From: Campylorhamphus procurvoides | Taxonomy: Eukaryota; Chordata; Aves; Passeriformes; Dendrocolaptidae | Assembly: GCA_013396655.1 (NCBI GenBank) | Contig: WBMV01006647.1 | Span: 2,017,938-2,081,937, forward strand | Direction of reading: 5' to 3' | Length of the DNA stretch: 64,000 nucleotides | Shown here: positions 35,631 through 47,293 of the stretch, in pieces | Layout of the letters: each line of letters starts with the position of its first letter | How positions within the stretch are numbered: position 1 is the first letter of the stretch | Translations under genes and position numbers: made by a program | Notes under the pieces: model-generated | What the model was told of the DNA's origin: nothing | What the model saw: the letters and a program-made list of their open reading frames with translations, nothing else | Databases searched by the model: none

Positions 35631-36570
35631 TTGATCCTAAGTTCCTGTGACAACTGTTAGGCTCAAAATTTATGAATCTTGGGGAAAATATGAGTTGTGA
35701 AAGGAGATACATACATGAATAAGACAATTCATTTGATCAATCCCAATTTCAGTGCTATTGACTGCATATTTCTGTGGAACAAGGAAATCTATATATCAAT
35801 AGTTGTCATCTCCAAAATCCACCAAATTGAATTAGTGTTAATTCACATTTCATTATAAAATTATTTTTATCTATCATCTAGGGGCTATATGCAACAAAGC
35901 CTACAGTGCACAACAGAGAAAGAATGCCAGGAAATTAAATCAAGAAAACTCACAAAATACATTATCTAGATTAAACCTATGATTCTGCAGATATTTAAAT
36001 TCAACATAAAAAATTGATCCACAATATTCCAGAAGGAAGAAGTTTGCAGACTACTCTCTTTTGTGTTATCATGCCAGCTCTTTTCTTCCTCTCCTTGCAG
36101 GTGGGAGGCTTGAGTGATGACAGTAGATGTGTATTCCCCATGTCTTCCTGAGAACCTTTCAAAAACAGACATGCATTAACCAAAATAATAAGGAATTTCA
36201 TATATTCTCAATACTTCTGCATTTTGAATAAGAATTATATATGTTTAAACCCCAAAGATATTTAGAGTTTTTCTCAGTTTATAGCCAGACAAACACCCAC
36301 TCCCAGAGCTGCCCACCAAGCCCAAGAACTAGTTGCTGCAATTTCCTGCCTTTGACACATGGATCCATAAGGGCCAATTAAAAAAAAAGGTTTCCATCTT
36401 GTTCTATATATAGTGATTGCTATGGCTCAAAGTTAACAATAGCACCTAAAATTGGCTCTCAGACATTTCTGAAATTTGGAAAAACATGACCTTACCCACC
36501 TTATTTTTCTGAGTGTGCACCAGCAATGAGTCACTTCAGCCCTGGCAGAAGTGGGGCAGACACAAGCGGT
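35631..36570. other. gene-free AT-rich sequence
   Basis: No gene, RNA or repeat recognised. Short minus-strand frames at 35966-36201 are unconvincing. Confidence 0.6.
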
Positions 36571-36623
36571 CCCCTGTCCCCTGCTGTCCCCCTCCTCCTT
36601 CCTTCTTTCCTTCCTTCCTTCCT
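36571..36623 (+). repeat. polypyrimidine tract with (CTTC)n microsatellite
   Basis: C/T-rich sequence, broken only by two G bases, leads into CTTC/TTCC tetranucleotides from about 36596 to 36623. It is low complexity and likely length-polymorphic, and explains the Leu-Pro-Ser run in the overlapping plus-strand frame. Confidence 0.9.
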
Positions 36624-37229
36624 GATAAAACAGAGCTTATTGGGGTTTCTGAGAGCAGGAGTTACCGAGGTGGGTGTTGAGCTCAGGTGCACCAGCCTGA
36701 GCTTTTCCCACCCGGAAAAGAGTGGGATCCTGCCCTCCACATCCCACCTTCCACATCCCGTTTTTCTTTGCCACTTGTACAAATTAATTGCAGTTCATTT
36801 TTGAACTCCCATTTTTACGATGAAGTTCTGTTGGGCAACAAGATCAGTGAATGCAGTGGTGGGTTCTGGTGCCTTCGTGCACCAAGCATCACTCTCAGAG
36901 GGGATTCCATGGGCTGCCCCAACCTTGCAGAGAGGGGCATGTGGCAACTCCAGCTACCCCCAAAAAGTGCAACAGAGAAGGGATTTGCAAGGATATTTAC
37001 AGATAAATGTCCTGCTTTCCCAAATATAATCAAATATTCTTCTCTTGCTCAAAATATTTTGAAAATCATTCATTTGCAGTGGGTTTTTCTGAACAATGCT
37101 GTTCTCTCCAGCCTCTCCTCCATGCACAGGTTAGATGGAGGCTTTTTTGCTGAGAACTCCCCCCAGCTAAAAAGCATTAGAGCCACCACTGCTGGGCACA
37201 GAATCAAACCAGGCTGAACTGGAGCAGGT
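36624..37229. other. gene-free sequence containing the window's longest open frame
   Basis: The longest ORF in the window, 176 codons on the plus strand at 36687-37217, lies here. Its peptide shows no domain, signal peptide, transmembrane segment or repeat pattern I recognise, and other frames on both strands are open over parts of it. The DNA is of average composition without an upstream CpG island. I regard it as a chance frame and do not call a CDS. Confidence 0.5.
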
Positions 37230-37545
37230 TAACAGATTACACTTATTAGCTGAGTGACTGCAGCTGACTTTGTACATAGTTTGGGCCTTTTTTTACAATG
37301 ACAAGCACAACATTTCAGCTTAAACCTCTGTGGAGGTGATTTAAGCGAGGTCCACTGCTTTATGATTTGGGCTTTGAAAGTGCCTCTCTGCGGTCTCAGT
37401 CAAATAATTTAATTTTACCCCATGATGTTTCAAACAGTTCCCTCTGAAAAAGGGAGAACACTTTCTTGGCATGAAGGAGCATAAAGTAATTAAAGGTGGT
37501 TTTTAACTGTTGATTTGAAATGTTAAAAGGAGATAAACATGTTGA
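37230..37545. promoter_or_regulatory. candidate conserved noncoding block
   Basis: The block contains CAGATTACACTTATTAGCTG, ATTTAAGCGAGGTCCACTGC with a CpG, TCTGCGGTCTCAGTC, CAAATAATTTAATTTTACCC and AAAGTAATTAAAGGTGG. Homeodomain and TCF/LEF-like cores are numerous and repeats absent. Conservation is inferred, not tested. Confidence 0.24.
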
Positions 37546-37585
37546 TTTGTGTGAACAGATATTGGTTTGCATGAGCAGATATTGG
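37546..37585 (+). repeat. 20-bp tandem duplication, two copies
   Basis: Units 37546-37565 and 37566-37585 share the end CAGATATTGG and differ at three of twenty positions. Another short local duplication of the kind seen at 21.06 and 23.15 kb. Confidence 0.85.
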
Positions 37586-40439
37586 AGGATGTGACTAAAG
37601 TGCTAATGTTTTTCCTAACTAATTAATACCTGCAGAATGCTGAGAAAAAGGTCCTACAGTTCACTGAATATGGGAATGTACAAGGCCTGAAATTCCCTTC
37701 AGTTAATTCAGGCAATTACTGCCAAAAACTTTTTTTAAAAGGTCTAAAAGCTTCCTCATGATGGAGTGACTGCAGTTACCAGCCAGGACAACCTGAGAAC
37801 TATTCAATAATGGTAGTTTGCGTCCAATTTGAAAAGTAGCCCAAGACAGGAAGCAATTTCCTCATCCCATATAACATTTTCAGATTGCAAAAGTCCTATT
37901 CCGAGGTGAGGGAGAACCAAGAGGTGTCAGAAATTTTCCCCATAAAGCACAATTATGAAAACTCACGTTGGAGGTGCTTGCCCGAGGTGTGCCTGAGCCA
38001 AGCTCTGCTCTCCTCACGTCTGGTTCAGGGACTTCAGCCTGGGGCTCCTCTAAAACACTTATTTCTAGAGGTAGAATTCTCCTTATATTACCAGAATCAG
38101 AATTTTCACCCCCAATTTGTAAAACATTTCAGGTAAAAGCTTTGTCAAAACTTGTACTTTCCCATAAAACTTTTGCTTTATCACAAGGAGTCAGAATTTT
38201 CTAATTAAACATTCTGTTTAAAAAATAAAAAAACCCTCCCATCTGACTACACTGTAATTTTTTCATTTCACCAGTAAAGCTGGTAGTGGAATTCAATGCA
38301 TGCTGGACTCAAGGTTAGAAGACCATTGCCCATATGTAAAACAAGCCATTTAAGCATAAAGTCTGCTATACACTGAGGTCACGGTGGGCTGATTTGACTT
38401 ATGTTTGCTGCAGAGAAGCAACAAGCTATTATTTTTTCCCACCTCCTGCTCAGTCAGCCATCTCAGCTCCTATTGATTCCACCAGAGATTCTCTTGCTTT
38501 AGGGTTTGATTTGCAAGTTTTACATTTTATGTTTGACCCATTACCAAGATACATTTTTACCTATATTCTCCATTTTAATCCAAACAAAATTTTGCAAAGG
38601 AATAGAGCATCTAATTATTAAAAAAAAAAAAACAAACCGTCTTTTTCAAAGCCAAATCAGAAAATAAGCAACTTCATGAAGACCCATCATTTTGTTTGTC
38701 ATATCCATAGTTTCTGTATCAGGATCAGAAATAGAATTAAAGTAATTATCCTTGCTTTCCCAAGCGAGATGCATCATTACAGAACAGGGTAGGCTTCCAA
38801 TTTTTGTCTTCCTGACTTAGGAAATTATTCAGTGTGAGTGTGGACAAGATCTAAAATTGATGCAGGTGACTAATGGGTGACTTAGGTGAAACTGAAGCAT
38901 CGAAATCAAGTATTTTGCCCCAAATGTCCTTCTGGCTGTGAGGTACCTCCCTGGAAATGTCAGGTTTGGCCTCCTCTGCTGCCCACAGCTTCTCTCTCAG
39001 CAAGGTGGTGCCTCCTTCATCCACCAGGTTGATCAGGATTCAGAAATCAGCCTTTTTTCCCCCCTAAATCTCTTGAGGAATTTGATCTAATAGCTGTTCA
39101 GAGATCACAGCCGACAAACCTGTGAAGAATACAGATGAAGTCACTTTATTTTTAAAACTTGGCCCTCAAGGGCATGATTGGTAGTAGTGCTTATGTGTTA
39201 TATACACTAGCCATTTCTTGCAGTATTTGCCCAAGAAATGGAGAATATATATTTAATTTCACCTTCTGCCAGGGAAAGTTCAAGCCCACATTTCCAGCTC
39301 CTCAGTGTACTTCCTTAACCAGTGCACTACAAGCTGCTGATGGGTTTCTGATCCCAGGACAAGAGGTATTTTCCAAAGGCAGTTTAATCCATCAGCAGAG
39401 AGTTTAATTGCTTCCAGCAGGGAAGGCAGCTGCTCTCCAGGCTTCTCTCTGTGTCTGTGCAAGTGAGCAAAGAGTTGGCTGCTTCACAGGTGTTGGACCT
39501 GCCTGCTGGCCCTTCCTAAAGCAAACCATGACCCCCCCTGGGTCTGTGAAGGGATGTCAGAGGTCCCTCTCCTGGGCCCAGGGTGTCAGAGGGACAGCTC
39601 ACCCACCTCAGCCATCACTTTGTCAGAGACAGCTCAGCCTGGATTTGGGCAGGATGAGAAAGCCTTCTCCATGCTCAAGCACCACATTGCCCCTACCAGC
39701 TCATTTCTTGAGTAGAGACTTCTCATGTGGTGTGTTCACTATCCCAAAGATGTTTTCTGCAAAACAAGTAGCCCTCGAGAAACTGCATTTGTTGAAACAC
39801 TTCTTAGGGTTTTTTTTTTCCCCTCAGTTATTTAAATAGTACATTACTATAGCAACTAGTGGCTCACTATCTTTAATATATTAAACTTCATTACACCATC
39901 TGAGGCAGGAGAATATTATTATTTTACTTTACAAAGGTGGGAGCGAGATATAGATCCTAAATGGGTGTTTACACAGAAAAGCTAAATTGGTATTTCAGCA
40001 GAGATGTATTTCAGGTTAATTCTAATTTAGCAGTTACTGCCAGGAGCAAAGACAATCCAGCATGGACAAGTAACTGGGAGCCCAAATCCTTCAACTGAAG
40101 CCCACCCCCTCACCTGCCCCTGCTCCCCTGCAAGGGGTTCATGCATCAAACTCATGTTTGTGTGTATTTTACAAGCACATATTATTTTGCCTGAGAGATG
40201 ATGGGCAGGAGCTTTCTTTTCCCGAACCACAATAGAGTATTTTGATCCTTGCATTTCTGCAAGGAGAACTGAGTTCTGGAGGAAGCTGAAGCATCACTCA
40301 GCACAGAGCCCCAGCCTCACACTCCATCCCACTCCTGGGTCAATACTGTATTGAGCAGGCAAAGCACTACATCAAACAGGGTTTTGTGTGTCTGTGTGTC
40401 GTGCATCACACAGTACTGTACAATTTAAGATGTGTCACT
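37586..40439. other. gene-free sequence
   Basis: A poly-A run near 38619-38631 and chance ORFs (for example 143 codons at 39408-39839, no domain recognised) are the only notable items. A stretch near 39920 (TATTATTATTTTACTTTACA) is faintly reminiscent of old MIR-type sequence, too weak to annotate. Confidence 0.5.
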
Positions 40440-40665
40440 CCTTGAAGTCAACAGTATTTAACGGAGAAAGCACATGAATTGATAGCGCTTTATTAGCATT
40501 GCTGGCACATCGCTCCTGTAAAGCAGAGTGGCAAACGAGGTCGCTCCCTCATGTGAAGAAATGTGTTCTATTATTCCAATACTCGGTTTGATCTTTAATT
40601 TATTTGCTTCATGCGAAGAAAAAAAAATATCAGTGACAGATATGTTGATTCAGGATGTCTGCTAA
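40440..40665. promoter_or_regulatory. candidate conserved noncoding block
   Basis: CpGs are retained in a non-repetitive setting (TTAACGGAG, GATAGCGCTTTATTAGC, ACATCGCTCC, AAACGAGGTCGCTCCC, ACTCGGTTTG, CATGCGAAG). TTTAATTTATTTGC and GATA cores accompany them. The CpG density relative to its surroundings and the lack of repeat similarity make it a reasonable regulatory candidate. No ORF of note crosses it. Confidence 0.3.
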
Positions 40666-42137
40666 CAGTAGTGCTCTGAGGCTTATCAAGGAAAGATGTG
40701 ATTGAAAAGGAAGCTATATTTTGAAAAAGAAAGAAAAATCAGAAGTCAGATATAACACAATTTTTTTTCTTAAAACCTGTCTGAAAATTATTCTTGAGCT
40801 TTAGCAGGAACTGTTGCTTCAAATAGATTTTCTTTCTTTTTCTTTTTTTTTTTTTAATTCTTCAATTAAGATGTTAGAAGAACCAAATACAGACTTAGAT
40901 TTGACTTAACCGACGAGTCAATAACTGTAAAACACTGCAGATGATCAGGGTATCCAGGATTGAAATGAGTTTGACCACTCATTCAGCTAATACATACAGG
41001 CCTGAGACACATCCTGCAGAACCCACCTGAAATCTCCTTTCTGACTTCAGCAAGCTGCAAACAAAACTATGGAATAGAATATTGACAAGTCTGACTGTGC
41101 CCCACACCAGAATTTGCACAGAAAACTGTTCTTCACTCTGAAATCATCATCTGCAGTCTCGGGTTGTGGTTTTTAAATGCTCTGCTGGTAGTTGTGATGG
41201 CTACAAAGAAGAGCCTGAAAAATGTAGCTGAAGGTAAGACACTGCAAGAACATATCCCTGAGTTTTCAAAGTCTGAAATAATGTTTGTGAGAAGCAGGAA
41301 TGCAGCATTCATCTGAAAGGCTTGTTAAATCCCAGACCCTGGAGTAACAGCAGGCAGAGAATTCTGTGTGTGGGGAACTAAAGAAGCAGTGAATTCCAAA
41401 TCAATATAAGAATATATAACACAGTTGTTACTGTAACTGAGTGCTGTTCTGTTTTTCCATTGAAACTCCACTTCCCCTTTGGCCATATTCCTGTTATTAT
41501 GAGACTAAAGAGCAGAGATTTCATTAATTTCACAGCCTCAGTAACTAATCTATAACCCGAACCACTGCCTGAACCATACAAGATCAAAAAGGGTGCTGAA
41601 AAATAGGAGTCTGTTACCAAGTTTAAGAAACAAAAAAATTATTCTAATCTGTTCAAGCAAATTCAGCATCATAAAGGGAAAAAATCCCAACAAGTAATGA
41701 GGGACAGTCAGTGCTGATACTGGGAAGAGCCTGAGGATGTGCCTTGCATTGCAGCACATCGTCACACACCGTCAGGGATGTGTTCTCTTTCCAAGGATGC
41801 CTGAGAGCACTTCCCAGAGACTAAACCCTCTTTCCCAGGCAGCAAGGCCTCTGTTGATAGCAAGAATATGGGATGAAGGGGATTGCTGTGAGGTGGAGGA
41901 ACTCAGGGGAGTGAGACAGATAAACCACTTGTACGGCTTCTCCTAAGGGAACAACTCATCAGTTGTGTGGAAAGAACTGAACCATCTCCTGAAGCCTGGG
42001 AATAATTTTAGGAGATGTCTGGGGGCACCAGAAAGGAGCCCTGCTCAGAGAACAGGCTCCCAGGGCTGTAAAAACTGCCTCAGCTTGCTTTTTGTCAATT
42101 TAAAGGGTATAACCTGAGGGGGTCTTATGGCTTTGTT
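40666..42137. other. gene-free sequence
   Basis: A T-rich tract lies near 40829-40857. Short opposing ORFs at 41378-41946 have no recognised domains. I looked for an LTR at about 41700-42130 and found no defensible ends. Confidence 0.5.
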
Positions 42138-42210
42138 CAGGGTTTTTTGAGTTTTAACGGGGTTTTTTGAGTTTGTAGCAGGATTTTTTTTTTAACAGGA
42201 TATTTTTTAA
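42138..42210 (+). repeat. imperfect short tandem array, GGGTTTTTTGAGTTT-like unit
   Basis: Two clear copies of GGTTTTTTGAGTTT with flanking GG (about 42141 and 42161) are followed by increasingly T-rich decayed copies (GGATTTTTTTTTTAACAGGA). A small local amplification immediately upstream of the next CR1 on the map. Confidence 0.7.
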
Positions 42211-42237
42211 TTTTTAATAGTTTTCACTTAACACATA

Positions 42238-42575
42238 CAGAATCACAGAGTCATCAAGATAGAAATATTGTCTGGGCGTGACTGTGGTGAAGGGCTGATG
42301 GCAGGACTGGATGATCCTGAAGGTCTCTTTCAAAGTGTCACATCCAGATGCCACTGTCACTTCCAGACACAGTGACTCCACCACCTCCCTGGGCAACTTA
42401 TTCCAAGGCCTGGCCACACTTTCACTGAAATATTTATTTATTTAACCTCCCTTGGCACATCTTAAAGCCATTCTCATCCTTCCACTTGAGCCAGGGCAGA
42501 GGAGCCTCACGACACTACAGCCCCACCTCACTATAGCCTCCTTTCCAGTAGTTGTAGAGAGCAATGAGGTCACCT
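42238..42575 (-). mobile_element. CR1 LINE 3' fragment, minus orientation, internally rearranged
   Basis: On the plus strand it opens with ACAGAATCACAGAGTCATCA, a reversed CR1 tail. From about 42370 it reads as reversed CR1: CACCACCTCCCTGGGCAACT, TTCCAAGGCCTGGCCACAC, AACCTCCCTTGGCACATCTT and TATAGCCTCCTTTCCAGTAG with TTGTAGAGAGCAATGAGGTC. Between them, about 42281-42336, TGGATGATCCTGAAGGTCTC reads as a CR1 3' end in the plus direction. The element thus holds an inverted piece or a nested second terminus. This is a third CR1 subfamily by its diagnostic sequence. The 67-codon minus frame at 42214-42417 is LINE debris. Confidence 0.85.
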
Positions 42576-43369
42576 CTGAAGAAAATACGAATGGGATAAA
42601 CTCCCCAACAATCTGATTGCCAGGCTTGGCTGGGAATTGCTGTTGTCAGTGTGGCACAGCACAAGTAGAACATAAGGAACTACCATCCTTCTCATTCCTT
42701 TATTCACCTTATGACCTGACCCCAGAAAGGCCAAGTGCTCAACACTCCTCTCACACTCCTTGTCCTCTCCCTCCACTCTGCTCCAGACTTTTGAAATAGC
42801 CCATTTGCCTCTGTGCACTGCCTGGGTACTCCTTGTCCACTATATCCATCTTTTGTTGCTTCATATGGAGTGATGTGAATTCTCATAGTTGCTGACTTAA
42901 AAGCCCCACTTTGGGGAATGATGTGAAAAGCATTTCTTTTAAAATGAAAAAAGTGAATGCAATATGTTTTCGGTGACCATCAGGGCTATGGATAAGAGCA
43001 AGGAAATACATGAAACCAGCATATTGGCGCTGAAGGTGTCTACTTTGGATGAATTATTAAATCCATCTTCGAATATTTCAAGGCACACTTTGTAACAGAC
43101 ATTTGACTATTGAAATAATAATAAAAGTCAAAATAATGGAGGGATTTTTTTTCATTTAGATCATATTCTCTTTTCAGTCTATAACAATATTCCAGTTAAT
43201 GACTTTATCTATTATATAGTTCTGTTCTATGCTAATAAACCTAATATACTCCCATTTCAAAAGTGCTTTCCAAGATTATTGTATCAATTACTCTTATTAA
43301 AGTCTTCTGATGGTCCTGGGGGTGGATTGTGTGAATTCAAGGAATATTGTTACAATGCCTCCCTAACCC
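42576..43369. other. gene-free AT-rich sequence
   Basis: Small opposing ORFs at 42570-42886 only; no further repeats recognised. Confidence 0.55.
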
Positions 43370-43565
43370 TTTAAAACGTGGCCAGTGTTTTGAGCATTAT
43401 TAAATCAAGGTGTTGCTTTTGTTTATTAGCAAACCCTATTGCAATAACACTGTCAAAGGAAAGGAATGCCACAGTTAGCTGTGCCTTGAGCAAACTAATG
43501 GATCTGAAAGAAATTGCAATGTGGTAAATAATCTTCCATCTACTATAATTAAGGATGTAGTTGAA
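43370..43565. promoter_or_regulatory. candidate conserved noncoding block
   Basis: Contains AAAACGTGGCCAG, GAGCATTATTAAATCAAGG, TTTGTTTATTAGC (forkhead-like TGTTTA core), CCTATTGCAATAACACTG (C/EBP-like TTGCAATA) and GAAATTGCAATGTGG. Non-repetitive and motif-rich; function inferred only. Confidence 0.22.
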
Positions 43566-44125
43566 AAGAGGAAGATTACTTATCTGCAAGCATGAAAGGA
43601 AAATACTGTGAATGAAAATAAATTACATGCAGCCTTCTCCAGCTATGGGGACTGCCCCTTGGGTGCCCACCCTGGAAGATTGATGCATTCCTGCAGACAT
43701 TCCTGCATCTGCAGCCTCCCTGGGGCACAGCAGGCAGCTCTTCCAGCCTCTCCAGCAGCTGCTCCTGCTGGGCACGAGTCCTGGCAGGAGGATGGAGGGG
43801 ACACCAGCAACCCAATCCTCCTCATTAGGAAAAGGTAATGCCAACACCATGATGACACCAACCTCCTCATGATGTACCAGTGACACAATAACTCATCACA
43901 CAACACCAGCAAAGTATTCTCCATTCAGATGTTGCAAATACTGACACGACAGTTCTGTGGGTGACGTGAGTTGGTGTATGTCAGTTCTAGATCACATCCA
44001 ATTGAACCAGGGAAACTAACAGCTTTGGAAAACTGGGAAATCTTTAAGGGATTTCCTCATTCCCCAGACCCCTGCTTGCAGCACGCTTTAGGTTTGACAG
44101 CAAAACAGGCAGGGAGATGGCAAAT
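43566..44125. other. gene-free sequence with a GC-richer patch
   Basis: A GC-richer patch at about 43620-43830 is open in several frames on both strands, giving overlapping peptides of 76-93 codons without domains. This is expected of stop-poor GC-rich DNA rather than of a gene. Confidence 0.5.
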
Positions 44126-44157
44126 CATTTCACCTGGGGTTGATTTCACCTGGGATT
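44126..44157 (+). repeat. 16-bp tandem duplication, two copies
   Basis: Units 44126-44141 and 44142-44157 share ATTTCACCTGGG and differ at two positions. A further short local duplication. Confidence 0.8.
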
Positions 44158-45858
44158 ATTTGCAGGGAATGGAGCATGATGTATTTTGCAGAGTGATCCA
44201 TCTACCCATGTGTAAGCAAAGAGACTGTATCAGTGCAGGGCCAAGTCCTCACTCAAACAAACACTGCATCTCCCCTCCTCTTTATTTATGGTTTCCCTCC
44301 CACCTGCAAAGGTGATGTCCTGGCTACCCGCAGGGACAAACAGTGCTAGAGGAAAGAGCTGGGAGGAAAAACTTTCAGAACAGAAACCCTGAATTCCATG
44401 AAAGATAAAATCACTCACATTCATAGGGATTCAGGGACCCTCTGCAATGTTCCTAGTTACTTTGGATGCAGGAAAAAAAATGAAAATCTCTCTCATTATG
44501 CTTCAGGAAGTGTTGTAATATTACTCTGGACTTTGCCACAGCTAAAACCCAGGAATTTTTTGTGCCTGGCTAATTCCATGAAGCATGAGCATCCTAGGAA
44601 ATTGTCACTATACATTTGATGCTCCTACTATCCATACAAACCCTTACTCTTTAGAATCCCAACAGTAACTTACCTCGAGTTCCAGAGGTTAATAGTGTGA
44701 GAAGCAGGAGGGAAAGAAGATATATAATTTTATGTTTTCTTATCTGTTTGAAAGGAAAGAGCTTTCAGTTTTATTGAATGTTTTATCCCTCTTGCATTAG
44801 GAAAGTTTATAAGATCTCAGAGTTTACCTCCTGGTAAGTAATATACACCACTTAGTATTTTATTTACTGCTTCATTTTTTATCTGCACAAGTTAAACCAT
44901 CTTATTATTGCCTGTAATATAAAACCAAAATTATCTCAAGGTTTCTCTTTTTTCTACAGTTTACATTTTTTGCTCAGTACATCATTTTATTAGTGTTATA
45001 CATTCTATGAAATAACCAAAGTTGAAGACATAATTACATGTGAGGCCATAACATTGAGATGATTTGCTGATACCATAACCTCTCCAGTAGTAAAAAATGC
45101 AGCAGAAAAATATTCTAGTATTTTGTTTGCCTTGCATTCTACCATTATGGCCAGAGATAGTATTGCATATTCCACTTCAGAACTCAAAAAAAACCCAGCA
45201 AGAATGAATTAAAATAGATATGTTTACTTTTACCAGCAACTGTAATGCTTTTAAGAGGTGCCTTCTAGTTAAAAGGTGCAGCCTGGGTGGTTCTTTTTGT
45301 TCTTTTGCAATCATAGCATCACATAAGCTGATAAACATCCTGTCACTCACAGACCTCAGGATTAGAAATACTAGCTTGTAATCATTCTGAGAGATCCTGG
45401 AGCAATCCAGAGGCCAAACTAGATTACCCTGCATGGGGACAATATTGTTTCACAGGAGAACCTGAAGAAAAGGAGTAATTTGAATGAATGGGAGTTCACA
45501 TGGAGGCTCCCACTGAATCTATTTTATCCAGAAAATCCAGGAGTGCAAACTGTAAGTTGTGACTCCGTGAACCACTCTGGTAAAGAAACATCCTCTTTAA
45601 TTGCTAAAAATAAATTCCAGCTCAGTTTTCTTAGCATTACCTTTTCCTTTCCTCACAGAATGCCTGCCCATTTCTTTCTGGAAGACCAGTGCTATACTAA
45701 CAAAATACAGACACAAATCCTATTTCTGCCTCCAAATTCTCACATGACTTCGGCCAAGTTGTTCCAAATTTTGATCTTGTATCTTATTGAAGGCTGTACC
45801 AACATGTTTTTCTGCAAAGCACTGGTTGCCTGAGAACCCATAAGCTGTACATAGGTGT
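44158..45858. other. gene-free AT-rich sequence
   Basis: ORFs of up to 117 codons (45480-45833) show no domain. No transposon or RNA gene recognised. Confidence 0.55.
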
Positions 45859-45870
45859 ATATCTATCTGT

Positions 45871-45913
<43 letters not shown>

Positions 45914-45960
45914 CCTATCATCTATCTATCTACCTATCTATCTATTTATCTAATCTATCT
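45859..45960 (+). repeat. (TATC)n tetranucleotide microsatellite
   Basis: About 100 bp of TATC/ATCT units, near-perfect from 45872 to 45911 and then interrupted by TACC, ATCA and TTTA variants. This is the longest simple repeat in the window and very likely variable between individuals. Confidence 0.97.
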
Positions 45961-46687
45961 TTGTTTCAGGCCCTCTGGTCATAAAGAAGTTACACAAATA
46001 GTCCAGTAAGTCTCTAAGGAGAGTGAGTTCTTTGCTGAAAGTACCAAACTCGAGGTATTTGCTGTTATTTTTCTTCTAAGCCTAATTTCTAATTTTGTTT
46101 ACTTTCTTGATATGATCACTGACATCTGAGGAGAAGAGATTGCTGACTGCAAATATATCTCTCTTTGGCAGAGTCATCCCTGTCCTTTGTGCTGACTGCA
46201 TAAATATCTAGGTAGTTAATACAGCAAGGGAAGGTTTTATTTTTTCAAAGAGGGGGGAAAAAAAAGGTTTCTCTGTGTGGTGCTGAGTGAAAAGATGGGA
46301 TCTTCTTAAACAATTCAGTTAGGAAGGGATTTTGAGTGCAAGTAAAAAATGTCTATTTTCTGTTACTCCCACGTAGGTTTGAAATTACTTTATTGAAGTA
46401 AGCAATTTATTGTTGTGTTACTTTGGGCTAAATGCTCAGAAATCAGCCACATTACACCACTATGCATTTCTCCCTCCTAAAAAGGCAGAACATCATACTT
46501 TTTAGCGGTGAAGAAGGAGGAATTAGCACCTTGTTTGGAGCAGAAGCTTTAGGTCCTGTGCCACACCATTGCTGGGGAAATAGCAGGCATGAGAATGAGA
46601 AAAAGGAGGCAGGAAATACCTAAGTGGATACACACATAAGTGGGCCCTTCTAGTGAGGCCAAGAACGAGGCTGAAGACAAGTCTAAG
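45961..46687. other. gene-free sequence
   Basis: No gene or repeat recognised apart from an A-run near 46257-46266. Confidence 0.6.
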
Positions 46688-46739
46688 CACACTGAAAGAA
46701 AAAAAAAGTCAACCACACAAATCATCGACTTTCAGTGTG
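46688..46739. repeat. 11-bp perfect inverted repeat with 30-nt loop
   Basis: CACACTGAAAG at 46688-46698 pairs exactly with CTTTCAGTGTG at 46729-46739. The loop contains an A-run. The stem is short and no RNA family fits. Confidence 0.75.
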
Positions 46740-47274
46740 TGAATTAGTCAGCCAAAGTCAACCCAATTACTGTCTCTGCAGTGTTGATTCTAATTCTTTC
46801 TGGATATTTTTATTCATTTCCTTGAGCTTCCCTCAGGCTGGTTTCTGAGTTTTTAAGTTAATTTTTAATTTTTGGATTGTTTGTTTTAGAAACTTCAGAA
46901 TACTCGTAGTTTTCACGTAGCAGCTATCATGGCTTAATGGACTTAGCCCACAGCTCTCTATCTCATACTAAATGAAAGGAAAATAAAAATCTATTAAGCA
47001 CTGATTTTATAATAACTCTGAAATGATGTGAATTATATTTCTGGGTAAAAATAGAAAGGCTTTTAAATTCAAAACTAAGGAACCCATCTCTGTATATTCA
47101 TAATGGCTCATATAAAATTATTGGTTTGGGGGTTTATTACTGTTAAAATTTTGAGATAAAAAATATGTAAAATACCCAAGTATTCTATTTCAAGTCCAGT
47201 GAGTTTTACAGGAGATCACAGGTTATCGCAAACAAATTTAATGTAAATCTAAATGTCCTTTGCCTTTGTCCTTT
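46740..47274. other. gene-free AT-rich sequence
   Basis: AT-rich with nothing recognised. Confidence 0.6.
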
Positions 47275-47293
47275 GTAATTAATTATTAATTAC
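47275..47293. promoter_or_regulatory. palindromic homeodomain-type site
   Basis: GTAATTAAT and ATTAATTAC are perfect reverse complements separated by one T. The TAAT...ATTA arrangement is that bound by paired-class homeodomain dimers. In AT-rich DNA such palindromes also arise by chance. Confidence 0.25.

Noticed and set aside
36687..37217. 176-codon open frame, longest in the window
   Set aside because: No domain, signal or recognisable family, and other frames on both strands are open over parts of it. This length is expected by chance in 64 kb.
39900..39960. MIR-type SINE fragment
   Set aside because: The resemblance is limited to an AT-rich phrase and lacks the MIR core.
41700..42130. 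Possible endogenous retroviral LTR
   Set aside because: No TG...CA termini, target-site duplication, primer-binding site or polyadenylation layout could be defended.
42214..42417. 67-codon minus-strand frame
   Set aside because: It lies in the rearranged CR1 and reflects LINE 3' sequence, not a host gene.
43576..43924. Four overlapping ORFs in a GC-richer patch
   Set aside because: Stop-poor composition opens many frames at once. No frame is distinguished by motif or codon pattern.
45859..45960. Regular repeats considered as a CRISPR-like array
   Set aside because: It is a simple TATC microsatellite with no spacers, in vertebrate DNA.
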